A DNA stretch of 64,000 nt from Trinickia diaoshuihuensis (GTDB lineage: Bacteria; Pseudomonadota; Gammaproteobacteria; Burkholderiales; Burkholderiaceae): positions 1 to 64,000 of the forward strand of contig NZ_QUBS01000086.1 of NCBI RefSeq assembly GCF_003390925.1. Direction: 5' to 3'. The first letter of the stretch is position 1. Each line of letters opens with the position of its first letter. The notes under the pieces are model-generated. The model did not search any database. It was not told the DNA's origin and saw only the letters and a program-made list of their open reading frames with translations. A program made the position numbers and the translations under genes. This document shows positions 53,025 through 61,119 of the stretch, piece by piece.

Positions 53025-54013
53025 CCGGTCAGGCGATGGACCCAGACGACTTGCGTCCAACTGAAATTGCCGATGCCGTAACGGGCGATCAGCGTATCGA
53101 TGCGCACGTTGATCCGCGCGCCGCGGACGCGGCAATGGACGAGGAAGTAGCCGCTGTCCACGCCGACGAGTGCCCCCTCGGGCAACGTTGCGCCAGCTTG
53201 GACCGGGGCGAGGTATTCGGCCAGTTCACCGGTGCTGACGAAATGTGCCGTCGCGCGTCGCTCGACGATACGGCGTGCTTGGCTAGTCGCAAGCGTCGGA
53301 ATCGCCGCAACGAGCACCGGCTCGGGCGCCGTATTTGCGTTGACGGTCGTAATCTCGGGCAGGAACGTCACGTAGGGAGTGAGCGTTTCTATCGCGTGCG
53401 CATCGTAGCCGTCCACGCGGGCGAGATCGGCGGCGCCCACGAGTTGCAACGGCCATTTTCCTTCGGTCGGGGTTTGGCTCAGCGAGCGCGCGATATAGTC
53501 GGCCGTGCGCTTGGCCAAGGCGGGGTCGAGCGACAAGCCCTCGAGCAGGCGGCGATAAGCAAGTAGGGCTTGGGGGTTCGCACGCCATGGCTGCCCCGGT
53601 GCGCTGCGTTCTACGAGATCGCTCAGGTTCAAGCGCGCTTGCGCGTCCTCCACGCTGCCAGAAATCGAAGCACGGGCCAGTTCGCCGTTGACGGCTGCCG
53701 CGCCGGGCGGCAAGAAGTCGGCCAGCCGCGTATCGCCGACGGGCACGGCCCAAGATTGACCCGCGTAGGTCGCGTTCGACGTAATGGTCTGTGCGCGCAA
53801 CGTGGCGCGCGCCCATTCGACGGCCGCGCGTTCCGCCCACATCGTCTGCATCGACAAGCGCTGATTCTCCACGTCGCGCGTGGCGACTTGCTCGCGCCAC
53901 AATACACTCGCGGCTAATGTTGCCGTCAGGGCGACGACGAGCAGCACGGTAACGATCGCGATACCACGTTCGCGGGGTACGGCTAGGTCGCGCGCTCTGG
54001 TCGGCTCATGCAT
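53021..54013 (-). CDS. gspK: Type II secretion pseudopilin GspK
   Basis: This 330-aa protein has a 17-residue leader ending RERG, then IAIVTVLLVVALTATLAASVLW, a prepilin site without Glu+5, as is normal for GspK, the tip-capping subunit. The large globular domain has ARLNLSDLVERSAPG near 125, DYIARSL near 185 and the helix-hairpin-like region NTAPEPVLVAAIPTLATSQARRIVE near 245. The ATG at 54013 was chosen over an upstream open stretch with no start signal. It lies on the strand opposite to gspF/H and gspI/J. The membrane-protein gene 49 bp upstream is probably co-transcribed. Confidence 0.86.
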   Translation of the reverse strand: MHEPTRARDLAVPRERGIAIVTVLLVVALTATLAASVLWREQVATRDVENQRLSMQTMWAERAAVEWARATLRAQTITSNATYAGQSWAVPVGDTRLADFLPPGAAAVNGELARASISGSVEDAQARLNLSDLVERSAPGQPWRANPQALLAYRRLLEGLSLDPALAKRTADYIARSLSQTPTEGKWPLQLVGAADLARVDGYDAHAIETLTPYVTFLPEITTVNANTAPEPVLVAAIPTLATSQARRIVERRATAHFVSTGELAEYLAPVQAGATLPEGALVGVDSGYFLVHCRVRGARINVRIDTLIARYGIGNFSWTQVVWVHRLTG

Positions 54014-54062
54014 GGATCGGCTCAGGCTCGTTGGCACGTGGGAGAGGCAAATAAGGCATGCC

Positions 54063-54608
54063 TCATGGCTCGAAGGCGAGCCATGCGTGCAGGATGCTCG
54101 CATGGGCAGATGACGATATGCCGAAGCCCGCCGCTAAACCGGCTGCCCACAGCGCTTGCGAAGCGGGGCGCAGCACGGTTTGTGCGGATGCCAACGGCTC
54201 GATCAACGTTGCGACGGAGCCTGTCGCCCAAATCAGGAGCAGACAGAGTACCGTGGCCAGTAACGCGCCTACGCCGAAGTAATAGCGCGCCGCCGCGGGA
54301 CGAGAGACGAATACGCTGCGGTAGTGCCGCTGATTCGACAGGACGATGGCCGCGGCTTGGGCGAGGGCTACGACGATCAGAGCACCGGGCCAAAACAGCG
54401 GTTGATCGCTGCGTGGATCGACGGCCAGCAATACCGCGACGAAACAGAACGGGGGCGCGGTCATCGTGACGAGCGCCCAGGACAGCAGTTGCCATGCATA
54501 CCACGGCTTGCGCCACCTTAAAGGCAGCAGGGGGACGTAATCGTCCTCGGCGCGCGCCACGGTGCTTTTTGTTCTAAAGCGTGCTTTCAATCCATTCGTA
54601 ATCGACAT
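54063..54608 (-). CDS. Polytopic inner-membrane protein of unknown function
   Basis: This 181-aa protein has four predicted hydrophobic segments (about 36-58, 69-89, 107-129 and 150-172) and a charged cytoplasmic N-terminus (MSITNGLKARFRTKSTVARAEDD). No family is recognised. I chose the ATG at 54608 because GGAG is about nine bases upstream; an in-frame ATG lies six codons earlier. It precedes gspK by 49 bp and may be transcribed with it, so it could be an accessory part of the same secretion apparatus. It is not an obvious GspC, L, M or N. Confidence 0.6.
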   Translation of the reverse strand: MSITNGLKARFRTKSTVARAEDDYVPLLPLRWRKPWYAWQLLSWALVTMTAPPFCFVAVLLAVDPRSDQPLFWPGALIVVALAQAAAIVLSNQRHYRSVFVSRPAAARYYFGVGALLATVLCLLLIWATGSVATLIEPLASAQTVLRPASQALWAAGLAAGFGISSSAHASILHAWLAFEP

Positions 54609-54988
54609 GAAAACGTTTCTCCGCATGCGTCAACGTATAAACCTAAGGACGCAGCCGGAGCGCATATCCCGCAAAACCGCGGTCGTCACGTCGTCGATGT
54701 GAGACTTATATGAGCGCTGTCATAAAAAGTTGCGATATCTACCATGACGATAACCGCTTGAAACGTTCTCGTACGCATCGATCCGAGCGATGCGTTATGT
54801 GTCCGCGCGATGACAAACGCGTAGACGAACGACTTTAAAAAAACCGTGCGGCACTAGGCGTCGTATTCCGTCTAGTGACTTGAGCACCGCGCTTTATCGA
54901 TCGAATCAGCAGGCGACGATCGAAGCGGCCGCAACGATTTTCATACTGATAAACGCGTCATGGGCCGACGCGGGGAGCCTACCGATCA
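54609..54988. promoter_or_regulatory. Divergent region upstream of the membrane protein and the TIGR03032 gene
   Basis: This 380-bp stretch has no gene. It holds an inverted repeat ACGCATCG-N7-CGATGCGT (54773-54795), a 9-bp hairpin CACTAGGCG with CGTCTAGTG (54852-54877, one G-T pair) just before a TTTAAAAAAA tract and a single CTGTCAT half-site near 54718. Promoters for both neighbours must lie here. I could not place -35/-10 boxes with confidence. Confidence 0.5.
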
Positions 54989-56164
54989 ATGAGCGAGCAT
55001 GAAGTCGGGCCGGACCACGAAGCGCGAATTCTCGCTGCGCGAGAGCCGAGCGAAGCAGCGGCATTGGAATTGGCGGACGATGCCGCGCTAATCAATCTGC
55101 GCGATACGGGGCGCTTTCTCGAGGTGCTCTCGTCGCTCAAATGCTCTTTGGCTTTGAGCCGAAGGCCGTCCGGCGTTGCATTGCTCGGTGTGGAAAACGG
55201 GATTCCAACGCTATCGGCCTGCGTGTTGCCGCGTTCGATGGGGATGACGGTATCGGGCAATCGATTGGCCGTCGCGACGATTCATGAGTTGATGATGTTC
55301 GCCAACGTGTCGACGCTCGCACCGCATTATCCGCCAAGGCCGGGGTATTACGATGCGATGTTCGTCCCGCGCATGACGTATTTCACGGGCGACCTCGATT
55401 TGCACGACATGGCGTTCGACAAACAAGTCGTCCTCGCCGTCAATACGCGCTATTCGTGCGTTTGCGTGATCGACGGGTATTTCAACTTCACGCCGATTTG
55501 GCAGCCGCCCTTTATCACCGAATCGCTGCCGGACGATCGCTGCCACTTGAACGGCATGGCGTTCCATGGCGGAAAAGTGCGCTACGCCACGGCGCTCGGC
55601 GATACGAATACGTCGTTCGGGTGGCGCGCGAATATGGCCGATGGCGGCATCGTCATGGAGGTCCCGTCGGGACGCATCGTGGCGCGAGGGCTGTCGATGC
55701 CGCACTCGCCGCGCGTCATCGGTGGCCGGCTGCTCGTGCTCGAAGGCGGGCGCGGACAGGTTTTGCAGATCGACCCGGCGACGGGCGCCAAACGCGTACT
55801 GGCCACGTTGCCGGGCTTCACCCATGGTCTCGCCGAGTACGGCGGCGTGCTGTTCGTCGGTTTGTCGAAGCTGCGCGAGAGGCGCGGGCCGCAGGGGTTG
55901 CCGATCGAAGAAGAGCGGGAAACGCTCGTCGCGGGCGTGGCCGCGATCGATGCCGGCAGCGGCGAAGTGCTGGGCATCCTGCAGTTTTATAACGGCGTGC
56001 ACGAGGTGTTCGACGTGCAAGTGATGCCGAACGTCTTGCGTGCCGAGATTTTGAGCCCGAACGAGTGGCGCGAAACCCCGTCGATCGCGACGATGACGAC
56101 CGGCTTTTGGCAGACGCGGCCGCGCGAGGAAGACGAGGCGGCCAGTGCGAAAGGCGAGGCATAA
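54989..56164 (+). CDS. TIGR03032-family protein (beta-propeller-like, DUF4915)
   Basis: This 391-aa protein carries the family pattern. LALSRRPSGVALLGVENG opens it, MTYFTGDLDLHDMAFDKQVVLAVNTRYSCVC lies near 125, and PDDRCHLNGMAFHGGKVRYATALGDTN near 180 is the most typical block. SMPHSPRVIGGRLLVLEGGRGQV and LPGFTHGLAEYGGVLFVGLSKLRE follow in the C-terminal half. Repeating beta-strands suggest a propeller. No signal peptide, so cytoplasmic. The function is unknown; members are often found beside TPR proteins and large surface proteins, which fits here. GGGGAG precedes the ATG. It is 229 bp upstream of tpsB. Confidence 0.8.
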   Translation: MSEHEVGPDHEARILAAREPSEAAALELADDAALINLRDTGRFLEVLSSLKCSLALSRRPSGVALLGVENGIPTLSACVLPRSMGMTVSGNRLAVATIHELMMFANVSTLAPHYPPRPGYYDAMFVPRMTYFTGDLDLHDMAFDKQVVLAVNTRYSCVCVIDGYFNFTPIWQPPFITESLPDDRCHLNGMAFHGGKVRYATALGDTNTSFGWRANMADGGIVMEVPSGRIVARGLSMPHSPRVIGGRLLVLEGGRGQVLQIDPATGAKRVLATLPGFTHGLAEYGGVLFVGLSKLRERRGPQGLPIEEERETLVAGVAAIDAGSGEVLGILQFYNGVHEVFDVQVMPNVLRAEILSPNEWRETPSIATMTTGFWQTRPREEDEAASAKGEA

Positions 56165-56182
56165 CGATCATGCAAAAAAATC

Positions 56183-56210
56183 TGCGGGTTTCGTGCACTC
56201 GTCTCGTCTT
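56183..56210 (+). promoter_or_regulatory. 28-bp repeated element, copy 3, upstream of tpsB (candidate FecI-type promoter)
   Basis: It begins TGCGGGTTTCG, has CACTC in the middle and ends CTCGTCTT, matching copy 1 (49866-49893) in 21 of 28 positions. It lies 183 bp before the tpsB ATG in otherwise non-coding DNA. A FecI-type factor is encoded 8 kb upstream, which makes a shared promoter the simplest explanation of the repeat. Confidence 0.5.
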
Positions 56211-56393
56211 GGTTAGTGAACGTCGAGCCGATAGCAATCCACGGCTGACCGTTCGATATTTCGTTAGGAATACTAATCGATTGTCACGCGGTTGAAACAT
56301 CGTTATGCGGGCGCGGTACGAAGGAGGGTGCGGACAGATGCAAACGTCTACGAACCGGCGCGGCGAGGAATCGAATGAAAAGGGGAATGGCGC

Positions 56394-58055
56394 ATGCCGC
56401 CGAGAGTTGACGGGGAACCCTGCGGACGCAATTGGTCACGGCACTGCCGCTGGGCAGGCGTTGCCGTGATCAGCGGGCTGAGCCTAGCCCAAGCCGCTCG
56501 GGCGCAAAGCGCGGACGCCGCGAAGAGTGCCGCCGCCGGCGCGCAAACGAGCGCGCCGCGCGTATTCGACGTGAACGAGTACATCGTGCGCGGCAATACG
56601 ACGTTGCCGAGCTTGGATATCGAGAAAGCGGTGTACCAGTTCGAAGGTCCGGGCAAGACGCTGACGGACGTCGAAGCCGCGCGCGACGCGTTGCAGAAGA
56701 CCTATCAAGACAAGGGCTATCAATCCGTCGTCGTGGAATTGCCGCAGCAAGAAGTCAAGAACGGCGTCATCGTGCTCCAAGTCGTCGAAGCGCGCGTGGG
56801 GCGTGTGCGTGTGGAAGGCGCCAAATACGATTCGCCGCTGCGCATACGCGATGCCGTGCCGGCGCTTGCCGAGGGCAAGGTGCCCGATTTCGGGGCCGCG
56901 CAACAACAGTTGGCCGACCTGAATCGCTCGGCCGACCGGCAAGTCATTCCGGTCCTGAAGCCGGGCACCATGCCGCAAACGGTGGATGTGGATTTGAAGG
57001 TCGACGACCATAGTCCGGTGCACGGCACCATCGACTTGAACAACGACAACAGCCCGGGCACGTCGGCGCTGCGCACGAGCGCGACGCTCAGCTACTCGAA
57101 CTTGTGGCAGCTCGGTCATGTGCTGTCGGGAACGTATGTCATCGCGCCGCAACATCCGAACGATGCGCGCGTGTTCTCGTTCTCTTACCTTGCGCCGCTG
57201 CAAGACTCGCATTGGAGCTTGCTGGCCACGGTGGTGCATTCGGACAGCAATGTCGCGTCGGTTGCCGATACGAACGTGCTCGGCAAGGGCACGACGTTCG
57301 GGCTGACGGCGATCTACACGCTGCCGGCGACGGATACCTACGCTCAATCGGTCAGCGTCGAGATCGACCGCAAGCATTTCGACGAGACAGTGAGCGTCGT
57401 CGGCCAAAACTCGACCGTGCCGCTCACGTACGTTCCCGTGACGGTGGCCTACAACAGCCAGTTGAGTCTGAAGCAGTCGCAAACGAGCTTCAGCGCATCG
57501 CTGACCACCAATATTCGCGGCGTGGGCAGCGATTGGAGCACGTGGGACAGCAAGCGCTACAACGCGCAACCGGACTTCCTCTACGGCAAGTTCGATATCG
57601 ATCATACGCAGTTGCTCCGCAGCGATATGAAGGCGCGCGCGCACGTCACGGCGCAGTTGGCCGATTCGCCGCTCGTCTCGAGCGAACAGTTTTCCGCGGG
57701 CGGCATGAACAGCGTGCGCGGTTATATGCAGGCCGAGGACACGGCCGATAGCGGCGTGATCGGATCGTTGGAACTCGTGAGCCCGTCGGTCAGCAAGTGG
57801 CTGGGCAAGACGGTTGGCGACCATGTGGGCGAGTGGCGCTTCCATGCGTTCGTCGATGCCGCGCATCTTTGGCTGCTGAGCCCGCTGCCGGAGCAGACAT
57901 CGAGCTACAACCTATTGAGCGTGGGCGTAGGCACACGCATGCAGATGCTTAAGTACGCGAGCGCGGATTTCGAAGCGGGGTGGCCGCTCAAGCCTGGGGT
58001 CTACACGCGGGCCTACAGTCCGCGCTTCGACTTTTATGTGCGGCTCGGTTTTTGA
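56394..58055 (+). CDS. Two-partner secretion pore protein (TpsB, ShlB/FhaC/HecB family)
   Basis: This 553-aa outer-membrane protein has an N-terminal signal (about 1-37, ending ARAQ) and POTRA-type periplasmic domains (about 55-205; YIVRGNTTLPSLDIEKAVYQF, then VVVELPQQEVKNGVIVLQVVEARVGRVRVEGA). A C-terminal 16-stranded barrel follows (about 215-553), with the conserved loop SEQFSAGGMNSVRGY that forms the L6 motif. The last residue is Phe, as in barrel proteins. It exports TpsA-type proteins; the only TpsA in the window is the giant exoprotein 13 kb upstream. AGGGGAA lies before the ATG. The LamG-ExbB gene begins 55 bp downstream, so tpsB probably shares an operon with the ExbB-ExbD-TonB genes, an unusual link. 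Confidence 0.9.
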   Translation: MPPRVDGEPCGRNWSRHCRWAGVAVISGLSLAQAARAQSADAAKSAAAGAQTSAPRVFDVNEYIVRGNTTLPSLDIEKAVYQFEGPGKTLTDVEAARDALQKTYQDKGYQSVVVELPQQEVKNGVIVLQVVEARVGRVRVEGAKYDSPLRIRDAVPALAEGKVPDFGAAQQQLADLNRSADRQVIPVLKPGTMPQTVDVDLKVDDHSPVHGTIDLNNDNSPGTSALRTSATLSYSNLWQLGHVLSGTYVIAPQHPNDARVFSFSYLAPLQDSHWSLLATVVHSDSNVASVADTNVLGKGTTFGLTAIYTLPATDTYAQSVSVEIDRKHFDETVSVVGQNSTVPLTYVPVTVAYNSQLSLKQSQTSFSASLTTNIRGVGSDWSTWDSKRYNAQPDFLYGKFDIDHTQLLRSDMKARAHVTAQLADSPLVSSEQFSAGGMNSVRGYMQAEDTADSGVIGSLELVSPSVSKWLGKTVGDHVGEWRFHAFVDAAHLWLLSPLPEQTSSYNLLSVGVGTRMQMLKYASADFEAGWPLKPGVYTRAYSPRFDFYVRLGF

Positions 58056-58110
58056 CGGCGGTTCAGATCGATGCGTGCCGGCTGGCGCCGGCGCGGTCCA
58101 TTCGGGGGTT

Positions 58111-59910
58111 ATGGTGAAGCGAGCATTGGTGTTGATGGTGACCGCAGTGCTGGGGTTGTTGCCCGGCGTGGCGAATGCGTGGTGGCAATCGGATTGGTCG
58201 TATCGCAAGGCGATCACGATCGATATGAGCCCGAAGGGCGCCAACGTGGCGAACTTCTCGGGACGCATGCCGCTCCTGATCCGGTTGCATTCGGGCAATT
58301 TCCAGTTCGACGGCGTGGCCGATAACGGCGGCGACATCCGGTTCGTCGCGGCCGACGACAAGACGCCGCTCAATTACCAGGTCGAACAGTACGATCCCGT
58401 GCTCGGCGTCGCATTGATATGGGTCGACGTGCCGGCCATGCCGGCCGGCGCGGCGCAATCGATCTGGATGTACTACGGCAACAAGAAGGGCGGCGATGCG
58501 GGCAAGGCCTCGCAAGTCTTCGATCCCGATTACACGCTCGTCTATCACTTCGACGATGCCGCCGGCACGCCGCCGAAGGACGCGACGGCCTATGCGAACA
58601 ACGGCCGCAACGCCGCGTTCAAGACGATCGAGGACGGTATTGCCGGCAAGGGAGCGCGCTTGGACGGCTCGAGCACGCTGGCGTTGCCCGCCTCGCCCTC
58701 GCTCGACGGCGCGGCCGGCGCGAGTTTCACGTTCAGCGCGTGGCTGAAGCCGGCGGCGCTCGGGCCCAACGTTCTGCTCTACAGCAAGCGCGATCAAAGC
58801 AACGCATTGCTGATCGGATTGGACAACGGCGTGCCGTTCGCCGAAGTGGACGGCGGCGCGGCGCCCGTTCGCACGCCTGCCGGCACGGCCGTGGCCGTCA
58901 ACCAATGGAGCCACCTCGCGGTGACGGCGGACGGCAAGACGCTGACCGTCTACGTCAACGGCAAGGAGATCTCGCGAATCGCGGCCACGTTGCCGGCGCT
59001 GACCGGTGCGGCCGTGGTGGGCGGCGACGTCGATGGGGCATCGGGCGGCTTCGCGGCCTATAACGGCGCGCTCGACGAGTTGCGGCTCTCCAAGGTCGCG
59101 CGTCCGGCCGAAGAGATCGCGCTCGAATCGTTGTCCGAAGGCTCGGAATCGAAGCTTCTCGCGTACGGCGCCGACGAAAAGCAATCGGGTTTCGGCTTCG
59201 GCTATTTCGGCGTGATCGTGCATTCGGTGACGATCGACGCGTGGGTCGTCATCGGCATCTTGCTCGTCATGGCGGCGATCTCGTGGATCGTCATGTGGAC
59301 GAAGGCGCAGTACGTGGGAACGGTCGATAAGGCCAACGAATTTTTCGTGCAACGCTTCCGTCAAGTCGCGGGCAAACATCTCGTGGGGCTTGCGCACACG
59401 GCGGAGGCGAGCGAGGAAGGGCGGCAGTTGAGCAAGTCCTCGCTCTATCGGCTCTACAAAGCCGGCGTCGCCGAAATTCATAGCCGCGTGGACGACAACG
59501 GCCGCACCGTCATTACCTCGGAATCGATCGAAGCGATTCGCGCATCGATGGATGCGACGCTCGTGCGCGAAAACCAGCGGCTGTCGAAATCGATGGTGCT
59601 GCTGACCATCGCGATCTCGGGCGGTCCGTTCCTCGGGCTGCTCGGGACCGTGGTGGGCGTGATGATCACGTTCGCGGCGATTGCCGCGGCCGGCGACGTC
59701 AATGTCAACGCCATTGCACCGGGTATCGCCGCCGCGCTCTTGGCGACGGTCACCGGCTTGTTCGTCGCGATTCCCGCGCTGTTCGGCTACAACTATCTGC
59801 TCATCCGCAACAAGAACGTGACCGCGAACATGCAGGTGTTCGTCGACGAATTCGTCACGCGTCTCGCGGAAGCGCATCGGGCGCCCGATCACGCGCTGAT
59901 GGCCGATTGA
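58111..59910 (+). CDS. DUF2341-LamG-ExbB fusion protein (MotA/TolQ/ExbB proton channel)
   Basis: This 599-aa protein has a signal peptide (1-23, ending VANA). The N-terminal DUF2341 domain (WWQSDWSYRKAITIDMS, about 24-145) is followed by a LamG/concanavalin-like domain (about 160-335; GSSTLALPASPSLDGA, then WSHLAVTADGKTLTVYVNG). A transmembrane segment near 378 leads into the MotA/TolQ/ExbB domain (about 430-585; GGPFLGLLGTVVGVMITF and NAIAPGIAAALLATVTGLF). ExbB normally starts with a short periplasmic tail; here a lectin-like sensor of about 350 residues is attached in the periplasm. With ExbD it should form a proton-driven motor that energises TonB. The ATG at 58111 follows GGGGG and starts the signal peptide. 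Confidence 0.86.
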   Translation: MVKRALVLMVTAVLGLLPGVANAWWQSDWSYRKAITIDMSPKGANVANFSGRMPLLIRLHSGNFQFDGVADNGGDIRFVAADDKTPLNYQVEQYDPVLGVALIWVDVPAMPAGAAQSIWMYYGNKKGGDAGKASQVFDPDYTLVYHFDDAAGTPPKDATAYANNGRNAAFKTIEDGIAGKGARLDGSSTLALPASPSLDGAAGASFTFSAWLKPAALGPNVLLYSKRDQSNALLIGLDNGVPFAEVDGGAAPVRTPAGTAVAVNQWSHLAVTADGKTLTVYVNGKEISRIAATLPALTGAAVVGGDVDGASGGFAAYNGALDELRLSKVARPAEEIALESLSEGSESKLLAYGADEKQSGFGFGYFGVIVHSVTIDAWVVIGILLVMAAISWIVMWTKAQYVGTVDKANEFFVQRFRQVAGKHLVGLAHTAEASEEGRQLSKSSLYRLYKAGVAEIHSRVDDNGRTVITSESIEAIRASMDATLVRENQRLSKSMVLLTIAISGGPFLGLLGTVVGVMITFAAIAAAGDVNVNAIAPGIAAALLATVTGLFVAIPALFGYNYLLIRNKNVTANMQVFVDEFVTRLAEAHRAPDHALMAD

Positions 59911-59937
59911 GCGGACTGAACCCAAGCGGAGGACATC

Positions 59938-60348
59938 ATGCAGGTTCAGGACGACGACAAGCCGTACGACGACATCAATATCACGCCGATGCTCGATTTG
60001 GCGTACGTGCTGCTGATCATCTTCATCATCATGACGACGGCTTCGGTGCAGGGCATTCGCGTCGATTTGCCGAAGGCGAGCTCGTCCACTAGCCTCGCCA
60101 AGCCGAAGACCAAAGCGATCACGGTGGCCGATTCGGGTCAAGTTTATCTGGATGCCTATCCGGTCACGATGGACGAACTCGAAAGCCGGCTGCGCACCGA
60201 GAAGGCAACCAATCCCGATTTCCCGATCGTGCTCAAGGGCGACTCGGCCGTGCAATACCAAAAAGTGATGGACGTCCTCGATCTGCTCCGGCGGCTGGAC
60301 TTGTCGCAGGTCGGGCTCGTTACCGGCCGCGCGAAGCAAGGCGGATAG
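59938..60348 (+). CDS. exbD: Biopolymer transport protein ExbD/TolR
   Basis: This 136-aa protein has a short cytoplasmic N-terminus, then a membrane helix with the functional Asp in INITPMLDLAYVLLIIFII (about residues 14-34), followed by a periplasmic domain (VTMDELESRLRTEKATNPDFPIVLKGD). The Asp takes part in proton flow. It follows the LamG-ExbB gene by 27 bp and precedes tonB by nine bases, the normal ExbB-ExbD-TonB order. Confidence 0.9.
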   Translation: MQVQDDDKPYDDINITPMLDLAYVLLIIFIIMTTASVQGIRVDLPKASSSTSLAKPKTKAITVADSGQVYLDAYPVTMDELESRLRTEKATNPDFPIVLKGDSAVQYQKVMDVLDLLRRLDLSQVGLVTGRAKQGG

Positions 60349-60357
60349 GGGCCCACG

Positions 60358-61056
60358 ATGGAGATGGCATATCAGGGCGGACCGCCGAGGAAAGGCGTGC
60401 TGCGTTACGTCAAGCCTGTCGCGATCGGGCTCGTGCTCATCGGGTTGGCTGCGCTCATTTGGCACTACGCGTCGGATACGGCCGGTGTGAAACGCGTCAC
60501 GGCGCCGCAGGTGACGACCGTCATTCCGTTGCCGCCGCCCCCGCCGCCACCGAAGCAAAAGCCGCCGCCCGAGAAGGTGAAGGAAGAAACCAAGACGCCG
60601 GTCGATAAGCCGACGATCGCGCCGAAGCCGTCGGAGACGCCGAAGCCGAGCGATAACCAGCCGAAGCAAATGACGATGAACGCGCCCGCGCAGGCCGGGA
60701 CCGACAGCTTCGGCATCGGCGCCGGTGACGGCTCGGGCAACGTGGGCAGCGGCGGGGGCGGGCGCTTCGGCAACGCGAGCTACGCACAGTACATGGTCTA
60801 CGTGCTGCAACGCGCCATCGAACAGGACAAGGGCGTACAGGACGCCGGCGGCGCGCGCTTTACGGGCAGCTTCAATTTGTGGATGGACGCGTCGGGGCGC
60901 ATCACGAAGGTTGGCATTGCGCAGTCCACGGGCGACGAGAAGATCGATGCGGCCGTGGTGGCCGCCATCGAGGCATTGGGTAAGGTGGACGAAGCACCGC
61001 CGCCCGCCACGACGTATCCCGTGCTCGTGAAGCTGCAGGGACGCAAACCGGTATAG
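60358..61056 (+). CDS. tonB: TonB energy transducer
   Basis: This 232-aa protein has one N-terminal membrane anchor (AIGLVLIGLAALIWHYA, about 22-38, with WHY in place of the SHLW-type motif). A Pro/Lys-rich periplasm-spanning rod (about 55-120; PLPPPPPPPKQKPPPEKVK) and a Gly-rich segment follow, then a TonB C-terminal domain (about 140-230; SYAQYMVYVLQRAIEQDK, then GSFNLWMDASGRITKVGI). TonB couples the ExbB-ExbD motor to an outer-membrane partner. No TonB-dependent receptor is in the window; candidates for its partner are TpsB, the downstream porin or a receptor elsewhere. Confidence 0.88.
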   Translation: MEMAYQGGPPRKGVLRYVKPVAIGLVLIGLAALIWHYASDTAGVKRVTAPQVTTVIPLPPPPPPPKQKPPPEKVKEETKTPVDKPTIAPKPSETPKPSDNQPKQMTMNAPAQAGTDSFGIGAGDGSGNVGSGGGGRFGNASYAQYMVYVLQRAIEQDKGVQDAGGARFTGSFNLWMDASGRITKVGIAQSTGDEKIDAAVVAAIEALGKVDEAPPPATTYPVLVKLQGRKPV

Positions 61057-61119
61057 CGCGATGCCCGGCTCTAGCTACGGGCGATACCGAAAAAAACAGC
61101 AGTTATGCGGAGAGATTTG

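Noticed and set aside
54715-54735. Pho box before the TIGR03032 gene
   Set aside because: A single CTGTCAT followed by AAAAAG has no second half-site at the required spacing.
58063-60810. Very long open frame (over 900 codons) on the minus strand opposite the ExbB-ExbD-TonB genes
   Set aside because: The translation is Arg/His/Asp-rich without recognisable motifs, typical of the antisense of a GC-rich gene with strong third-position bias; the plus-strand genes have clear domains and ribosome-binding sites.
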